A stretch of DNA of 24,238 nt from DAIMZI01 sp036734025 (GCA_036734025.1 DAIMZI010000026.1:1-24238), one strand, 5' to 3'. Shown: positions 1 to 8,039, counted from the first letter of the stretch. The notes: a model not told the origin generated them from the letters alone. Numbers and translations are program-made.

Positions 1-52
1 CCCGACACGCGGATTATGATTCCGCTGCTCTAACCAACTGAGCTACTCCGCC
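1..52 (-). tRNA. tRNA-Met (CAT), partial, 3' end outside window
   Basis: Read on the minus strand, the sequence begins with a 7-base acceptor strand GGCGGAG, then TA and a D-arm GCTCAGTTGGTTAGAGC. An anticodon stem GCGGA/TCCGC encloses the loop ATCATAA, which places CAT at positions 34-36. The variable loop GTGTCGGG starts before the window edge cuts the gene, so the T-arm, the 3' acceptor strand and CCA are not seen. The anticodon stem and D-arm resemble alphaproteobacterial elongator tRNA-Met more than the lysidine-modified tRNA-Ile(CAT) or initiator tRNA, but without the 3' half this is an inference. Confidence 0.9.
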
Positions 53-98
53 AATAGCGGCCACCAGATGCGCAATTCGGCACGCACGCAAGCCATTG

Positions 99-127
99 TC
101 TATAGGAATGCGAGCCAGTTGCGTCAA
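99..127 (-). promoter_or_regulatory. sigma70-type promoter of tRNA-Met
   Basis: On the minus strand, TTGACG (127-122) and TATAGA (104-99) are separated by exactly 17 bases, about 45 bases upstream of the tRNA 5' end. The -35 box lies almost against the pmtA stop codon, so the tRNA has its own promoter just after pmtA. The same two hexamers with the same spacing occur before rpmB. Confidence 0.7.
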
Positions 128-129
128 GG

Positions 130-789
130 CTATGCTGCAGCGGCGCCGGCGGCAGGCTTGCGCACGAAGCGCAGCATGGAAAACAGACCCGCCGGCCACA
201 GTGGCTTTTGCTCAACCAGCCGCAGATCATCACACACCAACACCCGATCGACCTCAAACACCGGATGCCAGCCCAGTATCTGTGCAAAAGGCGCCATCTT
301 GCGCTCGATCCAGCCGCGCAAGCCATGCTCCTGGCTGAAATGATTGACGAGGATCACCTCGCCGCCCGGCGCGCACACCCTGTCAAGCTCGCGCATAACC
401 CTTGCCGGGTCCGGCACCACCGTCATCACATACATGGCGACGACGACATCGAAGGCATCATCGGCAAAGGCAAGCTGCCCGGCATCCATCTGCGACAGGC
501 CGATGACATTGCGCGCCCCGCTTGTGCTGATGCGCTGCGCTGCCTTTCCCAGCATGTCCGGCGACAGGTCGATACCGACGATTTCCAGCTCCGGCGCATA
601 GCGCGGCAGCGACAGGCCCGTACCGACACCGACCTCGAGAACGCGCCCGCGCAGCCCGTTTATATGGCGCACGGCATGACGCCGCCCGGCTGCCGCAATA
701 CGGCCGAAGGTCTGGTCGTAGACCGGCGCCCAGCGGCGATAGGCACGCAGGACGGTATCATTGTTGAGGTTCGTGTTCTGCGCCATCAT
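130..789 (-). CDS. pmtA: phosphatidylethanolamine N-methyltransferase (PmtA-like), class I SAM methyltransferase
   Basis: A 219-residue soluble class I SAM-dependent methyltransferase. The N-terminal YRRWAPVYDQTFG segment (residues 17-29) followed by motif I VLEVGVGTG (50-58), and the acidic post-I strand IVGIDLSPDML, are the pattern of the Rhodobacter-type PmtA family. That family methylates phosphatidylethanolamine stepwise to phosphatidylcholine at the inner membrane. The length fits the family. The start is the first of two adjacent ATG codons (789 or 786); an AAGGA sits 11 bases before the first, which favours it. The reading frame stays open upstream into mnmA, but that part has no family resemblance. 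It lies 28 bases after the mnmA stop, so it is probably cotranscribed. The substrate is inferred from family likeness; a related ubiquinone or phospholipid methyltransferase is the alternative. Confidence 0.82.
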   Translation of the reverse strand: MMAQNTNLNNDTVLRAYRRWAPVYDQTFGRIAAAGRRHAVRHINGLRGRVLEVGVGTGLSLPRYAPELEIVGIDLSPDMLGKAAQRISTSGARNVIGLSQMDAGQLAFADDAFDVVVAMYVMTVVPDPARVMRELDRVCAPGGEVILVNHFSQEHGLRGWIERKMAPFAQILGWHPVFEVDRVLVCDDLRLVEQKPLWPAGLFSMLRFVRKPAAGAAAA

Positions 790-817
790 GTCTAGCAGCG
801 TCCTTGTGCAGGCGTCT

Positions 818-2011
818 TCATGCCGCGTCGGTGTCGCGCTGAGCCTTAGCGCTTTTGATCCACCCGCCGCCGAGAACGCGCGCGCCCGGCCCCTCGCCAT
901 CATAAAACACGCAGGCCTGGCCGGGCGAAATTCCGTCCTCGCCATCGAGCAGCCGCACCATGACATCAGCGCCGCAGACCATAAGCTCAGCCGGTTGCGG
1001 CGCGCGGGTGGAGCGGATTTGCGCGCGGATGGACAGCGGCTCGCACGCCGCCGTCTCGAGCGGCCCATCTCCCAGCCAGTTGACCTGACGCAGATGGATC
1101 CAGTTGGCCTTCAGGGCCTCGCGCGGTCCCACCACCACCTGGCTGCGCTGCGCATCCAGCCGCACCACATATAGCGGCTCCGGCCCGGGCACGCCGATGC
1201 CCCGGCGCTGGCCAATCGTATAGTTGATGATGCCGTTGTGCCGTCCAAGTGTGCGTCCGTCGATATGGACGATATCGCCCAGCTCGGCCGCGCCGGGTCG
1301 CAACCGTTCGATGATTTCTGTATAGCGCCCGGTGGGCACGAAACAGATATCCTGACTGTCCGATTTTGCCGCGACCGGCAGAGCGAATTCGGCCGCGAGC
1401 GCACGCACCTCGTCCTTCAGCATGTCGCCGAGGGGAAAGCGCAGGAAGGCAAGCTGTTCGGGCGTCGTGGCGAACAGGAAATAGCTCTGGTCGCGTGATG
1501 CATCGCGCGCCCGGCGCAGCTCCCAGCCATGCCGACCCGGCCGGCTGGAGATATAGTGCCCCGTCGCCATGGCCTGGGCGCCAAGCTCGCGCGCAGTACC
1601 CAGAAGATCGGTGAACTTCACCGACTGGTTGCACCGCACACAAGGGATCGGCGTCTCGCCTGCCACATAGGAATCGGCAAAATCCTCGATGACGGCGCTG
1701 CGGAAGCGGCTTTCATAATCGAGCACATAATGCGGGATATCGAGCATGGTGGCGACGCGGCGCGCATCATGAATGTCCTGGCCCGCGCAGCAGCTTCCCT
1801 TGCGCGCCGCAGCTTTCCCGTGGTCATAAAGCTGAAGCGTGATGCCGATGACGTCATAGCCCTGATGTTTCAGCAAAGCTGCCGTCAGCGAGGAGTCCAC
1901 ACCGCCCGACATCGCCACGACAACGCGGGTCTGCTCCGGCGGGCCGGGCAGATAAAGGCTGTTCAGCTCGCCAGCATCCTCTGGCGCCGAGTGTGGCAAA
2001 ACGCGCAGCAT
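818..2011 (-). CDS. mnmA: tRNA-specific 2-thiouridylase MnmA
   Basis: MnmA thiolates U34 of tRNA-Lys, -Glu and -Gln using ATP and sulfur relayed from IscS. From the chosen start the protein has 397 residues. It has the PP-loop SGGVDSS (35-41), the LQLYDH strand, a PIPCVRCNQ segment holding the first catalytic cysteine, and SDSQDICFVP with the second (persulfide) cysteine, then HNGIINYTIGQRRGIG leading into the C-terminal beta domain. Several in-frame ATGs exist at 2071, 2044, 2029, 2026 and 2011. The outermost lies at or before the predicted transcription start of the promoter at 2074-2102, so it is unlikely. I chose 2011 because family members begin about 30 residues before the PP-loop, but no start has a good Shine-Dalgarno. 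Function is certain; the exact start is not. Confidence 0.95.
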   Translation of the reverse strand: MLRVLPHSAPEDAGELNSLYLPGPPEQTRVVVAMSGGVDSSLTAALLKHQGYDVIGITLQLYDHGKAAARKGSCCAGQDIHDARRVATMLDIPHYVLDYESRFRSAVIEDFADSYVAGETPIPCVRCNQSVKFTDLLGTARELGAQAMATGHYISSRPGRHGWELRRARDASRDQSYFLFATTPEQLAFLRFPLGDMLKDEVRALAAEFALPVAAKSDSQDICFVPTGRYTEIIERLRPGAAELGDIVHIDGRTLGRHNGIINYTIGQRRGIGVPGPEPLYVVRLDAQRSQVVVGPREALKANWIHLRQVNWLGDGPLETAACEPLSIRAQIRSTRAPQPAELMVCGADVMVRLLDGEDGISPGQACVFYDGEGPGARVLGGGWIKSAKAQRDTDAA

Positions 2012-2031
2012 GACAGAGACCACCATCATCG

Positions 2032-2052
2032 GATCGGACTGCATGTCCGATC
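2032..2052 (-). promoter_or_regulatory. 8-bp inverted repeat in the mnmA leader
   Basis: GATCGGAC (2032-2039) and GTCCGATC (2045-2052) are perfect inverted repeats around a 5-base loop. The structure lies about 15 bases downstream of the predicted mnmA transcription start. One in-frame ATG (2044-2042) is in the loop, and two more (2029, 2026) follow immediately after the stem. It could be an RNA hairpin affecting start choice or an operator; the sequence alone does not say which. Confidence 0.5.
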
Positions 2053-2073
2053 TGTCGCTTATCAGATGCAAGG

Positions 2074-2102
2074 AATATACGGCCCCTGATGATGCTCCGC
2101 AA
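2074..2102 (-). promoter_or_regulatory. mnmA promoter
   Basis: On the minus strand, TTGCGG (2102-2097) is followed after 17 bases by TATATT (2079-2074), predicting transcription from about 2067. The position explains mnmA expression and argues against the most distal ATG (2071) as its start. A GAGTC site (2141-2145), matching the CcrM methylation consensus GANTC, lies about 40 bases further upstream, between this promoter and the sciP promoter. Confidence 0.55.
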
Positions 2103-2244
2103 GATCAGCACCATCGAGCCACCCACGATCGCAGCAGCCTGAGTCCGCGAGAGGCAGACGAAGGCTGCAATACATCTAAAAGTAGACGAAATAAGAAATA
2201 CAATTTCAAGTTGTTTATTCTGCGTTTTTATTGTTGGTTGCGCA

Positions 2245-2274
2245 GTAAAACAAATTTAAGCCCCGTGCTATATT
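2245..2274 (+). promoter_or_regulatory. candidate sciP promoter with CtrA-like box
   Basis: This part of an AT-rich stretch (about 2165-2290) stands out from its GC-rich surroundings. GTAA (2245-2248), 7 bases, then TTAA (2256-2259) matches the CtrA box TTAA-N7-TTAA at 7 of 8 positions. A -10-like TATATT (2269-2274) follows 9 bases later, with sciP starting at 2318. In Caulobacter, sciP belongs to the CtrA circuit, so such a site is expected, but binding is inferred. Confidence 0.4.
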
Positions 2275-2317
2275 TTCAGAACTGACCAAGGGTCTTTCGT
2301 TCGGGTGTGAGTACATA

Positions 2318-2596
2318 ATGACCCAATATCTCAAGCCGCGAGCCCGATATGTGATCGGGCCAGATGGTTCTCCGTTGACAGTAGCCGATCTGCCGCCAGC
2401 CAATACCAGAAGGTGGGTGATCAGGCGCAAGGCCGAGGTGGTGGCCGCCGTACGCGGCGGTCTGCTGAGCCTTAGCGAGGCTTGCGAGCGTTACCGTCTC
2501 ACGGTGGACGAATTCTTGAGCTGGCAGCGCTCAATCGAGCGCCACGGGCTGCCCGGATTGCGCGCAACCCGCGTTCAGGACTACCGCTCCACCTGA
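2318..2596 (+). CDS. sciP: SciP family cell-cycle transcriptional regulator (DUF1153)
   Basis: A 92-residue protein matching Caulobacter SciP over nearly its full length: RARYVIGPDGSPLT (8-21), LPPANTRRWVIRRKAEVVAA and RGGLLSLSEACERY, then LTVDEFLSWQ and the terminal RVQDYR. The LSLSEACERYRLTVDEFLSW part forms a helix-turn-helix of Trp-repressor/transposase type. In Caulobacter, SciP is a G1-phase inhibitor that binds DNA and CtrA to block CtrA-activated promoters. The high conservation suggests the same role here. The start ATG follows a weak GTGTGAG purine stretch. It is transcribed away from mnmA and is followed on the same strand by nrdJ after 158 bases. Confidence 0.95.
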   Translation: MTQYLKPRARYVIGPDGSPLTVADLPPANTRRWVIRRKAEVVAAVRGGLLSLSEACERYRLTVDEFLSWQRSIERHGLPGLRATRVQDYRST

Positions 2597-2646
2597 GACC
2601 GGGCTGGCCGATACGCTTTCATGCGCCGGCGCGCAGATGTTCGGAT

Positions 2647-2676
2647 TTGTGCTTCCGCGCTGCCGCCCGATATGGT
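2647..2676 (+). promoter_or_regulatory. possible nrdJ promoter
   Basis: TTGTGC (2647-2652) and TATGGT (2671-2676) are 18 bases apart, predicting a start near 2684 and a leader of about 70 bases before the preferred nrdJ ATG at 2755. The match is modest. I found no NrdR box in the sciP-nrdJ gap. Confidence 0.3.
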
Positions 2677-2754
2677 ACAAAAGAAGAACAAATGAGTTTC
2701 GCACCGTGCTGGGGCCGGATCCCGGCTGCGCGCGTTCGAGGATGTTCACCTACC

Positions 2755-5091
2755 ATGTCTCGGCCACTCTCTCGTGTTTCCCACAATATCTGGGAACAGA
2801 AATACCGCTTTTCCGGCGATGGACGCCCGGAACAGACCATTGAAGCAAGCTGGCGCCGCGTGGCGCGGGCGGCCGCCGGGGCGGAAGGCGCCGGCAAGCG
2901 CAAGACATGGGAGCGCAGCTTCTATGACGCCATGGCCGACCAGAGTTTCCTGCCCGCAGGACGCATCCTTGCCGGCGCGGGCACAGGGCGCGCCGTCACC
3001 CTGTTCAACTGTTTCGTCATGGGCGAGATCCAGGATGACATGGGCTCGATCTTTGAAAACGTGAAGCAGGCCGCGCTGACCATGCAGCAGGGCGGCGGCA
3101 TCGGCCACGACTTTTCCACCTTGCGGCCGAAAGGCGCGCCCGTGCGCAAGATCGGCTCGGACGCTTCGGGCCCGGTCAGCTTCATGGATGTCTGGGACGC
3201 CATGTGCCGCACCATAAAGTCGGCCGGTTCACGGCGCGGCGCCATGATGGGCACGCTGGCATGTGATCATCCCGATATCGAGGCGTTCATCGAGGCCAAG
3301 GCCGACCCGGCCAAGCTGCGCAATTTCAACCTGTCGGTCCTGATCACCGATGCGTTCATGGCCGCGGTGGAAGAAAACGCCGATTGGCCGCTTCGCTTTG
3401 GCGGCAAGACATACAGGACCGTGCGTGCCCGCGCACTGTGGAACAAGATCATGCGCTCGGCCTACGACTATGCCGAACCCGGCGTGATTTTCATCGACCG
3501 CGTCAACCGTCGGAACAATCTGGGCTATTGCGAAACGATCCGTGCCACCAACCCGTGCGGTGAACAGCCCCTGCCACCTTATGGCGCATGTCTGCTGGGC
3601 TCGATCAATCTGGCGGCGCTGATCAGGCACCCGTTTGAAGACGCAGCCGGACTCGATGAAGACCGGCTTGAAGCGCTTGTGCCGGTCGCGGTGCGCCTGC
3701 TCGACAATGTCATCGACATATCGGGCTATCCGCTTCAGGCCCAGCGCGATGAGGCGGCGAACAAGCGGCGCATCGGTCTTGGCATCACCGGCCTGGCGGA
3801 CGCGCTGATCATGTGCGCCAAGCACTATGGCAGCGCGGAGGGCGTCGCGCTGGCAAAACGCTGGATGGGGTCGATCGAGCGTCTGGCCAATCTGGCGAGC
3901 GCGGAACTGGCGCATGAGAAAGGCGTTTTTCCGCTGTTCGACGCGGACCGGCATCTCCAGCGTGAAAGCGCCCTGTCGCTGCCTGAGGAGGTGCGCAGTG
4001 CCATCCGCGCGAAAGGCTTGCGCAACGGCCTGCTCACCTCGATCGCGCCGACCGGCACCATCTCCCTGCTGGCCAACAATGTGTCGAGCGGTATCGAGCC
4101 GGTATTCGATTTCAGCTATCGCCGGCGCATCATGCAGCCCGACGGCTCCAGCGCGGAGGATATTGTCGAGGATTATGCGCACCGGCTGTTCCGCGAGAAA
4201 TTCGGGGCCGATGCGCCGCTGCCGCCGGCTTTCGTCACCGCACACCAGCTCAGCCCCGAGCAGCATCTGAACATGCAGGCCGCGTTGCAGGTCCATGTCG
4301 ATTCGGGGATCTCCAAGACGATCAACTGTCCGGAAGATATTTCCTTCAATAATTTCAAAGACATATACAGACGCGGCTATGCGCTGGGCCTGAAGGGTTG
4401 CACCGTATACCGGCCAAACGCGATCACCGGCGCAGTGCTGATCGCAGGCACGAGCGAGACCGCAAACGCACCTGAACAGGCCCAGCAGAGCCTCAGCCTG
4501 AGCGCGCCAACGCCACCCGAAGAGATCAGCGGGCAGCGCGATGCCGACATCGTCTACATGTCGCAGCCGCTGGAGCGCGACCCCGTCCTGCCCGGCTTTA
4601 CCTACAAGCTGAAATGGCCGGGGTCTGACCACGCGCTTTATGTGACCATCAATGACATCATGCGCGACGGCCGCCGCCGCCCGTTCGAGATCTTCATCAA
4701 TTCGAAAAATCTGGAGCACTACGCCTGGACCGTGGCCCTGACGCGGATGATCAGCGCGGTCTTCAGGCGCGGCGGCGATGTCGCCTTCGTGGTGGAGGAA
4801 TTGAAGGATGTGTTCGACCCGCGCGGCGGCTACTGGCTGGAAGGGCGCTATGTGCCAAGCCTGCTGGCTGCCATCGGCGGCGTTGTGGAGAACCATATGA
4901 TCGATATCGGCTTCATTCAGCCCCGCCAGGACACCGCCGGAACCCAGCGGGACCGCAAGCTGAGCCTGCCGGGCGCCGCGCAACAGCACGCTGGCGGTTT
5001 CCAGCTTTGTCCGAAATGCGGCCAGCTTTCGATGATCTTTCAGGAGGGCTGTCTGGTGTGCCGCGAGTGCGGCTACTCTAAATGCAGCTGA
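2755..5091 (+). CDS. nrdJ: adenosylcobalamin-dependent (class II) ribonucleotide reductase
   Basis: It makes deoxyribonucleotides with a B12-generated thiyl radical and needs no oxygen or second subunit. The 778-residue protein has the class II layout. The first redox cysteine is in LFNCFVM (C86). The active-site loop ATNPCGEQPLPPYGAC carries N266, the radical cysteine C268, E270 and the second redox cysteine C279, with spacing as in Thermotoga NrdJ. APTGTISLLANNVSSGIEP is the phosphate-binding region. A TSCPD domain follows (about 625-720), then a C-terminal zinc-ribbon/redox tail CPKCG...CLVCRECGYSKC. There is no N-terminal ATP cone. The start at 2755 is where family similarity begins (PLSRVSHNIWEQKYR); an upstream in-frame ATG (2692) is possible, and an AGG-containing GAGG precedes 2755 at a long 13-base spacing. 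No class I nrdAB is visible in the window. Confidence 0.95.
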   Translation: MSRPLSRVSHNIWEQKYRFSGDGRPEQTIEASWRRVARAAAGAEGAGKRKTWERSFYDAMADQSFLPAGRILAGAGTGRAVTLFNCFVMGEIQDDMGSIFENVKQAALTMQQGGGIGHDFSTLRPKGAPVRKIGSDASGPVSFMDVWDAMCRTIKSAGSRRGAMMGTLACDHPDIEAFIEAKADPAKLRNFNLSVLITDAFMAAVEENADWPLRFGGKTYRTVRARALWNKIMRSAYDYAEPGVIFIDRVNRRNNLGYCETIRATNPCGEQPLPPYGACLLGSINLAALIRHPFEDAAGLDEDRLEALVPVAVRLLDNVIDISGYPLQAQRDEAANKRRIGLGITGLADALIMCAKHYGSAEGVALAKRWMGSIERLANLASAELAHEKGVFPLFDADRHLQRESALSLPEEVRSAIRAKGLRNGLLTSIAPTGTISLLANNVSSGIEPVFDFSYRRRIMQPDGSSAEDIVEDYAHRLFREKFGADAPLPPAFVTAHQLSPEQHLNMQAALQVHVDSGISKTINCPEDISFNNFKDIYRRGYALGLKGCTVYRPNAITGAVLIAGTSETANAPEQAQQSLSLSAPTPPEEISGQRDADIVYMSQPLERDPVLPGFTYKLKWPGSDHALYVTINDIMRDGRRRPFEIFINSKNLEHYAWTVALTRMISAVFRRGGDVAFVVEELKDVFDPRGGYWLEGRYVPSLLAAIGGVVENHMIDIGFIQPRQDTAGTQRDRKLSLPGAAQQHAGGFQLCPKCGQLSMIFQEGCLVCRECGYSKCS

Positions 5092-5117
5092 TGCGCGAGC
5101 GGGGAGACGGCGCGCCG

Positions 5118-5128
5118 CCCCCCCCCCC
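5118..5128. repeat. C11 homopolymer between convergent nrdJ and gcvPB
   Basis: Eleven consecutive C residues lie in the 51-base gap between the nrdJ and gcvPB stop codons, flanked by GGCGCGCCG and ACGCCCGC. No terminator with a U-tract is visible here. The tract is prone to slippage and to sequencing error, but changes in its length would not affect either coding frame. Confidence 0.9.
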
Positions 5129-5142
5129 ACGCCCGCTGACAC

Positions 5143-6702
5143 TTATTCGGCCGCCTTTGCCGGGCGCGGCGGCTCCCAGCGCAGCACTGGCTGACGCGCG
5201 GCGCGCGCTTCGTCCATGCGCCGGCGCGGCGCAAAATAGGGCGCGCCAGTAAAGCGCCCGGCATCGCCGGCTTTCGCGGCCTCGGCCAGAGCCCGCAGGG
5301 CGCCGGTGAACTGATCGAGACTGTGTCTTGATTCGGTTTCCGTCGGTTCGATGAGCATCGCGCCGTGCACCACTAGCGGGAAATAGACAGTCATGGGATG
5401 AATGCCCTCGTCGATCATCGCCTTGGCGAAATCCAGTGTGCTCACCCCGGTGCCTTTCAGGAAATGATCATCGAAAAGCACCTCATGCATGCAGATACGG
5501 TCACCGAACGGCTGGCTCATGACATCGCGCAAACGCGCACGCACATAATTGGCGTTCAGCACCGCATCCCGGGATGCCTGGCGGATACCATCAGCCCCCT
5601 GCGCCATCATGTATGCGAGCGCGCGCACGAACATGCCCATCTGGCCATGAAACGCCGTGAGCCGGCCAAACGGCCGGCGCTCGTCACCTGCCAGCTCGCT
5701 CTCGTGCTCAATGAGCCTTGCCTGCCCTTGCCCCTCGCCACGCGCCACGATCGGCAGCGGCGCGAACGGCGCCAGCGCTTGCGAGAAGACCACCGGACCC
5801 GAGCCGGGCCCGCCGCCGCCATGTGGCGTCGAAAAGGTCTTGTGCAGGTTCAGATGCATGGCGTCTATGCCCAGATCGCCGGGGCGCACGATACCGGCGA
5901 TCGCGTTGAAGTTCGCGCCATCGCAATAAAGATAGGCGCCCGCCTCATGCAGCGCGGCGGCGATCTCGATGATCTCGCGCTCGAACAGACCGCATGTATT
6001 GGGATTGGTGATCATCATGCCCGCGACATCGGGCCCGATAGCCTTACGCACAGCTTCAGCGCGCACCGTGCCATCGCCTTCCGCATCCACCGCGCGCACC
6101 TCATAGCCAAGCAGCGCGGCCGTCGCCGGGTTGGTGCCATGGGCGCTTTGCGGCACCAGCACCACGCGCCGCCGGGCATTCTCGCCGCTCGCCTCGTGGG
6201 CGGCCTTGATGGCCATCATGCCGCACAGCTCGCCATGCGCGCCGGCCTTGGGCGAAAGCGCCACGACGCTCATGCCGGTGAGGCGCAACAGCCAATCCGA
6301 CAATTGCTCCATCAGTTCGATGGCGCCGGGCACGGTCTTTTGCGGCTGCAGCGGGTGAATATCGGCAAATCCCGCCAGCCGTGCCATTTTTTCGTTGGCG
6401 CGCGGATTGTGCTTCATCGTGCATGAGCCCAGCGGGAAGATACCCGAATCGATCGAATAATTGCGCCGGCTGAGCCGCACATAATGGCGCACGGTCTCCG
6501 GTTCGCTCAGGCCGGGCAGGCCGATGGGCTCGCGCCGCTCAAGTCCGCCGAGCCGGCTTTGGCCGCCTTCGGGCGCGTCGAGATCGACACCGCTGCCATC
6601 GGCATCGCCGATCTCAAACAATAAAGGTTCTTCCACGCGCAGGCCGCGATTGCCCGTGAAGGTGCGCGGCCCGCCCGTCTGCGGCTGTGTCGTTTCGCTC
6701 AT
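5143..6702 (-). CDS. gcvPB: glycine dehydrogenase (decarboxylating) subunit 2
   Basis: This is the PLP-carrying half of the split P-protein of the glycine cleavage system. With GcvPA it decarboxylates glycine and passes the aminomethyl group to lipoyl-GcvH. It has 519 residues. FPLGSCTMKHNPR (89-101), VPQSAHGTNPATAALLG and the PLP-lysine loop HLNLHKTFSTPHGGGGPGSG (K288) are diagnostic. The ATG at 6702 overlaps the gcvPA stop by 4 bases (ATGA) and has AAGGAG 8 bases upstream; the frame is open further upstream, but that lies inside gcvPA. It is the last gene of gcvT-H-PA-PB. The C-terminal 40 residues are basic and proline-rich, a common extension in alphaproteobacterial versions. Confidence 0.97.
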   Translation of the reverse strand: MSETTQPQTGGPRTFTGNRGLRVEEPLLFEIGDADGSGVDLDAPEGGQSRLGGLERREPIGLPGLSEPETVRHYVRLSRRNYSIDSGIFPLGSCTMKHNPRANEKMARLAGFADIHPLQPQKTVPGAIELMEQLSDWLLRLTGMSVVALSPKAGAHGELCGMMAIKAAHEASGENARRRVVLVPQSAHGTNPATAALLGYEVRAVDAEGDGTVRAEAVRKAIGPDVAGMMITNPNTCGLFEREIIEIAAALHEAGAYLYCDGANFNAIAGIVRPGDLGIDAMHLNLHKTFSTPHGGGGPGSGPVVFSQALAPFAPLPIVARGEGQGQARLIEHESELAGDERRPFGRLTAFHGQMGMFVRALAYMMAQGADGIRQASRDAVLNANYVRARLRDVMSQPFGDRICMHEVLFDDHFLKGTGVSTLDFAKAMIDEGIHPMTVYFPLVVHGAMLIEPTETESRHSLDQFTGALRALAEAAKAGDAGRFTGAPYFAPRRRMDEARAARQPVLRWEPPRPAKAAE

Positions 6703-8039
6703 GTCAAGATCTCCTTCAGGGCCTGTGCATAAGCGTCGCGGTCGCGCGCGCTTGTCAACTCGGTTGCCGCCACGATGATTCGATCGGCAAATTCGGGGCG
6801 CTCGGGCCACAGCCGCGAAGCGGGAACGCCGCCGAGTATGCCCTTGTCGGCCAGAGCATCGATCACCTCGGCTCCATCACGCCCCACACGGATGGTGAAC
6901 TCGTTGAAGAAATGCGGTGTGAGCACCTCAACGCCGGGCACACGGCCCAGCGCCTCGGCGAGGTCCACAGCCGCTGCGTGACTGGCGCGCGCCACGGCCC
7001 GCAGTCCCTTTTCGCCCAATAATGTCATATGGATGGTGAAGGCCAGCGCGCACAGGCCCGAATTGGTGCAGATGTTGCTGGTCGCACGGTCGCGGCGAAT
7101 GTGCTGCTCGCGCGTGGCGAGGGTCAGCACAAAGCCGCGCGCGCCGTCTTCATCGACCGTCTCGCCGGCCAGCCGCCCTGGCATCTGGCGCAGGAATTTC
7201 TCCCTTGTGGCGAACAGGCCCAGATAGGGCCCCCCGAAATTGAGACCATTGCCGATCGACTGGCCTTCGGCAGCGACGATATCAGCGCCCATCGCGCCCG
7301 GCGGCATGATTGCGCCGAGCGACACGATTTCGGTGACCACGACAATCAGCAGCGCACCTTTTTCATGGACGTGATCGGCCAGCGCGCGCAGATCGCGGAT
7401 GCCGCCGAAGACATCGGGCATCTGAACGACGACGCAGGCCGTGTCGGCATCGATCATGCGGGTGAACTCATCGGTGGAGTTGCCCTCCATCACCACGGTC
7501 TCGCTCTGCGAGAAATGCGCGAATGTCTCGATGACCGAGCGGTAATGCGGATGCAGCGCGCCCGACAGCACGGCCTTGGTGCGCTTGGTGATACGGTAGG
7601 CCATGAGCACGGCTTCAGCCGCCGAGGTCGAGCCGTCATACATCGAGGCATTGGCGACATCCATGCCGGTGAGCATCGCCACCTGGGTCTGGAATTCGAA
7701 GAGATATTGCAGCGTGCCCTGCGCGATTTCGGGCTGATAGGGCGTGTAGGACGTCATGAATTCGGAGCGCTGGATGAGATGGTCCACGCTTGCGGGCACA
7801 TGGTGGCGATAGGCCCCACAGCCAATGAAGAACGGCACCGAGCCCGCCGCCACATTGCGCCCGGCAATCCGCGTCATCGCCCGTTCAAGCTCGATCTCGC
7901 CGATGTGGCGCGGCAGATCTGGCAATTCGGCGGAGCGGGCGGCCTTGGGCACATCGGCAAACAGATCATCGATGTCGCGCACGCCGATCGCAGCCAGCAT
8001 GGCCGCGCGGTCAGCGTCTGAATGGGGAAGCAATCTCAT
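6699..8039 (-). CDS. gcvPA: glycine dehydrogenase (decarboxylating) subunit 1
   Basis: The N-terminal half of the split P-protein, 446 residues, a PLP-fold type I subunit without the PLP lysine. TSYTPYQPEIAQGTLQ (residues about 95-110), then YLFEFQTQVAMLTGM and ANASMYDGSTSAAEA, are the family signatures. The start ATG (8039-8037) overlaps the last base of the gcvH stop (TGATG), so translation is probably coupled, and GcvPB follows with a 4-base overlap. This tight coupling suits equal production of the two subunits. Confidence 0.97.
   Translation of the reverse strand: MRLLPHSDADRAAMLAAIGVRDIDDLFADVPKAARSAELPDLPRHIGEIELERAMTRIAGRNVAAGSVPFFIGCGAYRHHVPASVDHLIQRSEFMTSYTPYQPEIAQGTLQYLFEFQTQVAMLTGMDVANASMYDGSTSAAEAVLMAYRITKRTKAVLSGALHPHYRSVIETFAHFSQSETVVMEGNSTDEFTRMIDADTACVVVQMPDVFGGIRDLRALADHVHEKGALLIVVVTEIVSLGAIMPPGAMGADIVAAEGQSIGNGLNFGGPYLGLFATREKFLRQMPGRLAGETVDEDGARGFVLTLATREQHIRRDRATSNICTNSGLCALAFTIHMTLLGEKGLRAVARASHAAAVDLAEALGRVPGVEVLTPHFFNEFTIRVGRDGAEVIDALADKGILGGVPASRLWPERPEFADRIIVAATELTSARDRDAYAQALKEILT

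Noticed and set aside
790..1068. N-terminal extension of PmtA by 93 residues
   Set aside because: The frame is open into mnmA, but the extension lacks similarity to the family, and an AAGGA marks the start at 789.
2482..2754. N-terminal extension of NrdJ overlapping sciP
   Set aside because: Family similarity begins at 2755. An ATG at 2692 remains possible, but the portion before it lies inside or just after sciP.
3229..5142. Long open frame on the minus strand opposite nrdJ
   Set aside because: It is a shadow of GC-rich codon use. Its translation has no recognisable motif, and nrdJ on the other strand has complete catalytic signatures.
5398..6426. Plus-strand open frame opposite gcvPB
   Set aside because: No motif and no ribosome binding site; gcvPB is unmistakable on the minus strand.
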